The position numbers were made by a program, and so were the translations under genes. Below the pieces are notes generated by a model. That model saw only the letters and a program-made list of their open reading frames with translations. It did not search any database and was not told the DNA's origin. This document shows positions 1 to 5,202 of a stretch of 5,202 bases of DNA, one piece after another. The stretch's first letter is position 1. The number at the start of each line of letters is the position of its first letter. The DNA comes from Candidatus Nanohalarchaeota archaeon (GTDB lineage Archaea > EX4484-52 > B79-G9): positions 1-5,202 of the forward strand of contig JAUVEK010000095.1 of NCBI GenBank assembly GCA_030594795.1, written 5' to 3'.

Positions 1-690
1 GGCATAAATAACTATGAAAACTCTACAAATAGCCTTGGAGAATACATAATACACAACATAAACTCTTCGACATATACAGTCACTGCATCAAAAAGCGGAT
101 ATACCCCAAAATCCGCACCGAATGTACTGGTAAACACATCCCAAACAGCAATTACAAACTTCATACTCCATCCCATACCCACAAGCGAAGGAAACGCACC
201 AGCAGTTGTTCACTTCGAAAAAGAAGAAGGAGAAGAAGACAACAGATACCTGCCAATTGGAAGCACCACGAGAATCGTGATAGTAATATCTAATCCATCA
301 GATACCCAAGCCACCATACCTCTTCACATAGGCAGCCCTGACGAGACATTCAGGAACCTCGTACGCTTCGAAAATTCCAATATAGACTCCAATGATTGGG
401 ACATCACCCTCGGGCCGCATGGAAAAAGGTATGTCGCAGTTGAAATACTCGCAGGAAAAATAGGCAGCCACGAACTGGTCATAGGACCGGACGATATTTA
501 TGAAAATAAATATGACTCAATAAGAGTTGTCATCGTAAATCAGGATGCAGGCCTCTTTGCGCAATCACCCGGCCTCAAATCAGCAGGCCTCATCATAATC
601 CTCGCCCTTGCCGTCATCCTCATATTCAAAAGAACTTCAGGCTCAAAAGCCAAAAACCATCCTGCAAAGCGTAACACTAAAAGACACTGA
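1..690 (+). CDS. Partial surface protein with CarboxypepD_reg-like domain and C-terminal membrane anchor
   Basis: The 3' part of a gene whose start lies before the window: the frame is open from base 1 to the TGA at 688-690, giving 229 residues. A GTG at 277 is only an internal valine codon, since the protein-like reading continues upstream of it. Residues about 10-58 look like a carboxypeptidase-regulatory-like beta-sandwich (pattern Y-I-x-N-I, then SSTYTVTASKSGYTPKS and a T-x-F-x-L strand), a fold common in archaeal and bacterial surface proteins. An acidic stretch (EKEEGEED, 73-80) leads into a second beta-rich domain (about 85-180). A hydrophobic segment at about 195-209 (AGLIIILALAVILIF) is followed by a basic tail of about 20 residues, so the bulk should face outside and the tail the cytoplasm. 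Three N-glycosylation sequons (N7, N21, N45) lie in the outer part. Substrate or partner is unknown; attachment or envelope structure is a guess. Confidence 0.75.
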   Translation, partial: GINNYENSTNSLGEYIIHNINSSTYTVTASKSGYTPKSAPNVLVNTSQTAITNFILHPIPTSEGNAPAVVHFEKEEGEEDNRYLPIGSTTRIVIVISNPSDTQATIPLHIGSPDETFRNLVRFENSNIDSNDWDITLGPHGKRYVAVEILAGKIGSHELVIGPDDIYENKYDSIRVVIVNQDAGLFAQSPGLKSAGLIIILALAVILIFKRTSGSKAKNHPAKRNTKRH

Positions 691-740
691 CTTCACTGGC
701 AGGTCCCTGCATCCCCCCCGCAACGCAGGAATGCACTAAA

Positions 741-752
741 AATAAATATATA
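741..752 (+). promoter_or_regulatory. TATA box of gltX, probably giving a leaderless mRNA
   Basis: An A/T-only run (AATAAATATATA) lies with its centre about 22-25 bases before the ATG at 770. Archaeal TATA boxes sit roughly 25-28 bases before the transcription start, so the start would fall at or within a few bases of the ATG. The bases between the box and the ATG (through AAAAGATTGCT) contain no GGAGG or GGTGA, which fits a leaderless message. The exact start is inferred. Confidence 0.55.
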
Positions 753-769
753 CAACCCAAAAGATTGCT

Positions 770-2437
770 ATGCTCAAAAAAATAAAAGAAACCGCAAAAA
801 AATTCGCACTCAAAAACGCGGCCCAGCATAATGGCAAAGCAAGCAAAAACGCAGTTCTCGGAAGCGTCCTGAGCAGCCTTCCTGAAGCAAAAAAAGACGT
901 CCCTGCCGCAATAAAAATAATAGAGCAAACAATCCAGGACATCAACAACATGAGCCAAAAAGAACAGCAAAAAGAAATAAGCACCCTCAAAATAAGCACC
1001 GAAAAAACAAAAAAACAAAAAGAACCCTTAAAAGACCTCCCGGGGGTAGAAAAAACCGTAGTGATGCGCTTCGCCCCAAACCCAAACGGCCCCCTCTCAC
1101 TCGGCCACTCAAGGCAGGCGCTCCTGAACTGGCACTACACAAAAAAATACAAAGGCAAATACATCCTGAGACTCGACGATACAGACCCGAAAATAAAGAC
1201 ACCCATAAAAGAAGCATACGACTGGATAAAAGAAGACCTCAAATGGCTTGGCATAAACCCCGACAAGATAATCCGCGCATCCTCGCGCTTCCCAATCTAC
1301 TACAGCTACGCAGAAAAGCTAATAGCCATGGGCAAAGCCTACGTCTGCACATGCCCGAAAGAAAAATTCGCTGAACTAAAAAAGAACGCAGCACCCTGCC
1401 CCTGCAGAAGCCTTGACACAAAAGAACACCAGCACCGCTGGAAAAAAATGTTCCGGCAATACAAAGAAGGCGAAGCAGTCCTCAGGATAAAGACAGACAT
1501 AAAACACAAGAACCCTGCAATAAGAGACTGGCCGGCAGCAAGAATCGTCAGCAATCCTGTCCATCCGCTCGTAAACTACCGCGTCTGGCCCCTCTACGAC
1601 TTCGCATCAGCCATCGACGACCATCTTCTTGGCATAACGCACCTCATCAGAGGCATCGACTTCATTGCCACCAGCCAGAAACAAGGCTATATATATGACT
1701 ACTTCAAATGGAAATACCCAAAAGACATACTAACAGGAAAACTAATAGTCGAAGGCATGAAAAGCACAAGCCAGGCCCGGAAACTAATCGAGGAGGGCAA
1801 ACTCACAGGCTGGGACGATGTGCGCCTCGGGACCTTAATGGCACTCAAAAAGCGCGGCTTCACCCCCGAAGCAATAACCGGCTTCATAATCGATATAGGC
1901 CCCAAAAAATCCGATATCCATGTCTCAGAAAAAAACCTGTATGCATACAACAAAAAAATCATAGACCCCATATCGCCCCGCTACTTTTTCACAGAAGATC
2001 CCCTAAAAATAGACATCAGCGCAGCAAAACGCGCAAACACCCGGATAACCGTAAAAGCCCCCGTGAAAGCCCAGAAAGACCGCAAAATCAATGTAGGAAC
2101 CGCAGTCTACATCGCAAAAAAAGATTTCCAGAAATACCATGGCAAAAAAGTGCGCTTAAAAGAATTCGCCTGGGGGACACTCGACAGGAAATTCATCCCG
2201 GAACCTGAAAAAGACTGGCCAGGTACCGACAAATCCGGCATACAGGTAATCCAATGGGTTCCGGCAAAAGAACATGTAGACATTGAAATCATAACACCTG
2301 ATAACAGCATCCACAAAGGCAAAGCAGAGCTGAACATACAGGGACTCAACAACACAGTAGTGCAATTCGAAAGAATCGGCTTTGTAAACCTCATCTCTGA
2401 CAGCAACAAAATCACAGGTTACTTTGCGCACCCGTAA
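770..2437 (+). CDS. gltX: Glutamyl-tRNA synthetase, archaeal type
   Basis: A class Ic aminoacyl-tRNA synthetase of 555 residues, full length for the archaeal family. It joins glutamate to tRNA(Glu) using ATP in the cytoplasm; archaeal members commonly also charge tRNA(Gln), with GatDE then amidating the product. Residues about 1-90 are the helical, lysine-rich N-terminal region normal in archaeal members (including KNAAQHNGKAS). The Rossmann catalytic core starts with VMRFAPNPNGPLSLGHS (98-114), in which SLGHS is the HIGH-equivalent, followed by LRLDDTDP (133-140). A C-x-C...C-x-C set (C193, C195, C210, C212) is a likely zinc site. MKSTS (330-334), followed by ARKLIEEG and GWDDVRLGTL, is the KMSKS-equivalent loop. 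The beta-barrel anticodon-binding part, about 400-555, is of the archaeal/eukaryotic GluRS-GlnRS kind. The ATG at 770 keeps the usual N-terminus and fits the TATA spacing. I see no frameshift or missing motif. The stop is TAA at 2435-2437. Confidence 0.95.
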   Translation: MLKKIKETAKKFALKNAAQHNGKASKNAVLGSVLSSLPEAKKDVPAAIKIIEQTIQDINNMSQKEQQKEISTLKISTEKTKKQKEPLKDLPGVEKTVVMRFAPNPNGPLSLGHSRQALLNWHYTKKYKGKYILRLDDTDPKIKTPIKEAYDWIKEDLKWLGINPDKIIRASSRFPIYYSYAEKLIAMGKAYVCTCPKEKFAELKKNAAPCPCRSLDTKEHQHRWKKMFRQYKEGEAVLRIKTDIKHKNPAIRDWPAARIVSNPVHPLVNYRVWPLYDFASAIDDHLLGITHLIRGIDFIATSQKQGYIYDYFKWKYPKDILTGKLIVEGMKSTSQARKLIEEGKLTGWDDVRLGTLMALKKRGFTPEAITGFIIDIGPKKSDIHVSEKNLYAYNKKIIDPISPRYFFTEDPLKIDISAAKRANTRITVKAPVKAQKDRKINVGTAVYIAKKDFQKYHGKKVRLKEFAWGTLDRKFIPEPEKDWPGTDKSGIQVIQWVPAKEHVDIEIITPDNSIHKGKAELNIQGLNNTVVQFERIGFVNLISDSNKITGYFAHP

Positions 2438-2483
2438 CTAATATAAAGAAGGAAGAGCAATATTAATCTACAAGGTGATATTA
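2438..2483 (+). promoter_or_regulatory. Promoter and ribosome binding site of the coiled-coil protein gene
   Basis: The 46-base gap after gltX holds a TATA-like box (ATATAAA, 2441-2447) and, 36 bases further on from its start, a ribosome binding site GGTGAT (2474-2479). GGTGAT matches the archaeal Shine-Dalgarno consensus GGAGGTGAT and ends four bases before the ATG at 2484. A transcription start about 26 bases past the box would give a leader of roughly 14 bases. The site decides the start: the GTG at 2475 lies inside it and is unlikely to initiate. Read-through from gltX remains possible, as no terminator is visible. Confidence 0.6.
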
Positions 2484-3158
2484 ATGGCTGATCCGGAAAA
2501 AATCGAGATTAAAAGAGATTTATCAACAGGCAAAATCATCCCGAAGCGCATACCTCTTGAAATGCCTTTCCCCCCTAATGCAGAAAATGCAGGCAATACA
2601 CCGCAAGAAATGAGCCCCCGGGGCGCAGCCAGAACAGAACTGCCTCCACTACCCCGGGATCTGAAGCCGATAATACATCCTGATTCTCACAGAAACACTC
2701 CGTTAAGCACTCCCAAAGCAGACATGTCCCCGCCACCTGCAGGCATAAAGCCGATCATCCCTGAACAAAAAACAGGACCATCGGAACTGCTGCCGCCGGT
2801 ATCTGGCCCCCCGGCCGGAAAATATGCTGCTCCACCGCCTGTCGAACCGGGCACACAGCCTGAGCCGGATCTCGGGACGATCGAAGCAGGCATGGGTGCA
2901 GCCCCGACCCCGCTGCAAAAAGAAGTAAAAAGAAGAATCTCAAACGTAAAGGGCCCGGTATTCATAAGCCTCGAAAGATACAGGGAAGTAAAAGGACTTC
3001 TTGACTCACTAAAAGATAACTCGCGCAACTTAAGGGAGATAATGGGAGACTTCAGGGGCAACAAAAAAGAAGGCAATGATCTCCTGACAAAAAGCGTGGA
3101 CCAGCTCGAGCACATAGAGGAAGACATCGAAAACATCAATGCAACACTGAGAACATGA
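2484..3158 (+). CDS. Unrecognised protein: proline-rich linker plus C-terminal coiled coil
   Basis: A protein of 224 residues that I cannot assign to a named family. Residues 1-30 are basic/polar (MADPEKIEIKRDL...). Residues about 28-145 are rich in Pro, Gly and Ala and should be disordered; they contain two copies of a short motif, LKPII (60-64) and IKPII (88-92), each followed closely by a proline. From about 145 the protein becomes charged and helical: KRRISNVKGPVFISLERYREV leads into heptad-like helices with spaced Leu/Ile (about 160-222, for example LTKSVDQLEHIEEDIENINATL). There is no signal peptide or membrane segment, so it should be cytoplasmic or peripherally bound. The P-V-F-I-x-L-x-R-Y-R-E-V stretch resembles, from memory, a conserved patch in uncharacterised archaeal coiled-coil proteins; this is unverified. 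ATG 2484 is preferred over GTG 2475 because of the GGTGAT site. An oligomerising scaffold or adaptor is a guess. Confidence 0.85.
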   Translation: MADPEKIEIKRDLSTGKIIPKRIPLEMPFPPNAENAGNTPQEMSPRGAARTELPPLPRDLKPIIHPDSHRNTPLSTPKADMSPPPAGIKPIIPEQKTGPSELLPPVSGPPAGKYAAPPPVEPGTQPEPDLGTIEAGMGAAPTPLQKEVKRRISNVKGPVFISLERYREVKGLLDSLKDNSRNLREIMGDFRGNKKEGNDLLTKSVDQLEHIEEDIENINATLRT

Positions 3159-3208
3159 ACAACAAAACCACACCAGTAAATTGCGAAAACAGCCCGGAAA
3201 GCACTTGC

Positions 3209-3274
3209 TTATAAAGCCGCCGATACTCGCCAACCAAAGCATAAAGTATATAAAGCTTTGCCATATATTATATA
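3209..3274 (+). promoter_or_regulatory. Tandem TATA boxes of the rRNA promoter region
   Basis: Three TATA-like elements are spaced over 66 bases upstream of the 16S gene: TTATAAA (3209-3215), TATATAAA (3247-3254) and ATATATTATATA (3263-3274). The middle one is closest to the archaeal consensus and would place a start near 3277, giving a leader of about 290 bases before mature 16S. Starts near 3239 and 3295 would follow from the other two. Multiple promoters are usual for rRNA operons. The purine-rich CGGAAAGC (3195-3202) and ACCAAAGC (3233-3240) could be factor B recognition elements, but this is weak. Confidence 0.6.
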
Positions 3275-3316
3275 CCCGCAATAAACGGATTTATTTCTAA
3301 AAATTCGTAACCAAAT

Positions 3317-3342
3317 GAGAGCTATACGTCGTATAGTTTCTC
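3317..3342 (+). other. Leader hairpin A
   Basis: CTATAC (3322-3327) pairs perfectly with GTATAG (3331-3336) across a three-base loop. The stem continues with GAGAG (3317-3321) against TTTCTC (3337-3342) through one G-U pair and a single bulged T. No T-tract follows, so it is not a typical terminator. Confidence 0.65.
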
Positions 3343-3354
3343 GAAGCAATAGAA

Positions 3355-3441
3355 TTTGACATTTTGAGAATGCACCTCAGTATCTCGTAAAGTCGATAAA
3401 ACCTATCGATTTTCATACAAAATAGATGAGGATATGTCAAA
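3355..3441 (+). other. Long-range leader stem B with inner hairpin
   Basis: TTTGACAT (3355-3362) is the exact reverse complement of ATGTCAAA (3434-3441). Inside it, CCTCA (3375-3379) pairs with TGAGG (3427-3431). Inside that, AAAGTCGATA (3389-3398) pairs with TATCGATTTT (3404-3413) over a five-base loop, with one G-U pair. The three nested helices make one extended arm. It is predicted by eye only, with no energy calculation. Confidence 0.6.
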
Positions 3442-3459
3442 ATGTAACAGGAAAGATGT

Positions 3460-3483
3460 TGGCTCAAACACAGTATTGAGCCA
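3460..3483 (+). other. Leader hairpin C
   Basis: TGGCTCAA (3460-3467) and TTGAGCCA (3476-3483) are perfect reverse complements around an eight-base loop (ACACAGTA). Eight uninterrupted pairs including four G-C pairs make this one of the more stable leader elements. Confidence 0.7.
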
Positions 3484-3508
3484 GAAAAAGGTGAAACTTT
3501 GTATAACT

Positions 3509-3562
3509 CCTAAAATATCCATAGCGGATATTTTGGGTCTCAATGCATACTCTGCATTGGGA
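3509..3562 (+). other. Adjacent leader hairpins D and E next to the 16S 5' end
   Basis: Hairpin D: AAAATATCC (3512-3520) pairs perfectly with GGATATTTT (3526-3534), and the stem extends to 12 pairs with CCT (3509-3511) against GGG (3535-3537). Hairpin E follows directly: CAATGCA (3541-3547) pairs with TGCATTG (3553-3559) over a five-base loop, and TCT (3538-3540) can extend it against GGA (3560-3562). The 3' arm of D can instead pair with sequence just before the 16S start (TAGCGGAT 3522-3529 with ATCCGCTA 3562-3569), so D is one of two competing structures. Confidence 0.7.
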
Positions 3563-3569
3563 TCCGCTA

Positions 3570-4881
<1,312 letters not shown>

Positions 4882-5202
4882 CTATGTTAACTCTGCTGGG
4901 GGAACAATCAATTCGCTTCCCTGAAAAATATTCAGTGCCTGCATCTGGTCTTCAATCATTTGTGTGGGACGCATTTTTTCTCTGGTCCATTGGGGGGCAA
5001 TTAATTCATCCCAGCGGCTGGCAACAGCAGCAAGACGCTGGACAGCAATTTCGGGTGAAAGATGCTGCAGAAATAATGTCACCTTGTCGATATACTGCGG
5101 CAGTTCAACAGCTTGAAATTTCCCCTGCTGATACATTTCTGCCAGAGGTGTATTAGTTAAAACATGCAGATTGTGCAGTTTAACATTTGCAATTGGCAAG
5201 CT
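4882..5202 (-). CDS. Partial radical SAM protein, YhcC/TIGR01212-like, C-terminal part
   Basis: An open frame on the minus strand runs from the window edge to a TAG at 4882-4884, giving about 106 residues of the C-terminus; the true start lies beyond the window. The TTG at 5197-5199 is best read as an ordinary leucine codon, not a start. The order VKLHNLHVLTNTPLAEMYQQG, then E-L-P-Q-Y-I-D, then LSPEIAVQRLAAVA, then LIAPQW and a final NIFQG matches, by memory, the C-terminal region of the YhcC/TIGR01212 radical SAM family, where K-(L/I)-H-x-L-H-(V/L), V-x-x-R-L/I and (L/I)-(A/I)-P-x-W recur. The family's reaction is not well established. The CxxxCxxC iron-sulfur motif would lie upstream and is not seen. 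Base composition and strand differ from the archaeal genes, and the family is mainly bacterial, so this piece probably comes from another organism. Confidence 0.7.
   Translation of the reverse strand, partial: SLPIANVKLHNLHVLTNTPLAEMYQQGKFQAVELPQYIDKVTLFLQHLSPEIAVQRLAAVASRWDELIAPQWTREKMRPTQMIEDQMQALNIFQGSELIVPPAELT

Larger units (their letters stand above)
3275..3569 (+). ncRNA. Structured 5' leader (external transcribed spacer) of the 16S rRNA
   Basis: This gene-free stretch lies between the putative rRNA promoter and the mature 16S 5' end. It is packed with inverted repeats: a hairpin at 3317-3342, a long-range stem enclosing 3355-3441 with a hairpin at 3389-3413 inside it, and hairpins at 3460-3483, 3509-3537 and 3538-3562. 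It holds no convincing ORF. Archaeal pre-rRNA leaders normally include the 5' half of a processing stem with a bulge-helix-bulge cut site; its partner lies after the 16S gene and is absent here, so that half cannot be located. The extent is approximate, as the transcription start is inferred. Confidence 0.65.

Noticed and set aside
699..729. Possible terminator hairpin after the surface-protein gene (CCTGC with GCAGG around a C run)
   Set aside because: The stem is only five pairs with a 14-base loop and no T-tract follows, so it lacks the features of archaeal terminators.
677..2431. Minus-strand and second + strand ORFs overlapping gltX
   Set aside because: They are shadow frames, rich in Phe/Leu/Cys or Arg/His/Pro as expected from reading an A- and C-rich gene out of frame, and gltX shows full synthetase motifs.
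2687..3139. Minus-strand ORF of 150 codons opposite the coiled-coil gene
   Set aside because: Its low-complexity Ser/Gly/Pro composition mirrors the proline-rich linker, and it has no start signal; the + strand gene has a TATA box and ribosome binding site.
3275..3569. CRISPR-like repeat array in the leader
   Set aside because: The repeats are inverted, differ from one another and have no regular spacing; they are separate hairpins.
4884..5156. Plus-strand ORF opposite the radical SAM fragment
   Set aside because: The minus-strand frame has a recognisable family pattern; the plus-strand one does not.
5198..5202. Partial HindIII-like end (AAGCT) as a cloning boundary
   Set aside because: The full site is not visible, complete AAGCTT sites occur uncut at 3253-3258 and 3756-3761, and the 4881/4882 join has no such site; it may be coincidence.

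Overview
The window is best read as an archaeal genome fragment (about 1-4881) joined to an unrelated, probably bacterial, fragment (about 4882-5202). The archaeal assignment rests on an archaeal-type 16S rRNA (5' end, 915 region and 958 region all archaeal), an archaeal-type glutamyl-tRNA synthetase, TATA-box promoters and a GGTGAT ribosome binding site. Several departures from the usual archaeal 16S consensus suggest a deep-branching uncultured lineage, perhaps DPANN. That placement is an inference; no tree could be made.

Layout: 1-690 is the 3' part of a gene for a surface protein with a beta-rich carboxypeptidase-regulatory-like domain and a C-terminal membrane anchor. 770-2437 is gltX, apparently transcribed leaderless from its own TATA box. 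2484-3158 encodes an unrecognised protein with a long proline-rich linker and a C-terminal coiled coil, preceded by a TATA box and a clear Shine-Dalgarno site. 3159-3569 has no gene but holds tandem TATA boxes and a structured rRNA leader with at least five hairpins. 3570-4881 is the 16S rRNA gene, which stops abruptly near E. coli position 1373-1374. From 4882 to the window end, the minus strand carries the C-terminal part of a radical SAM protein of the YhcC/TIGR01212 type.

All archaeal genes lie on the + strand, and sampled stretches of gltX show a strongly T-poor, A- and C-rich coding strand. The genes form no pathway: gltX and the 16S gene are both translation functions, while the surface protein and the coiled-coil protein have no visible link to them. 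I see no convincing new defence, mobile or catalytic system. The points most worth checking are the join inside the 16S gene, the alternative pairings just upstream of mature 16S, and the conserved-looking coiled-coil protein beside the rRNA promoter.
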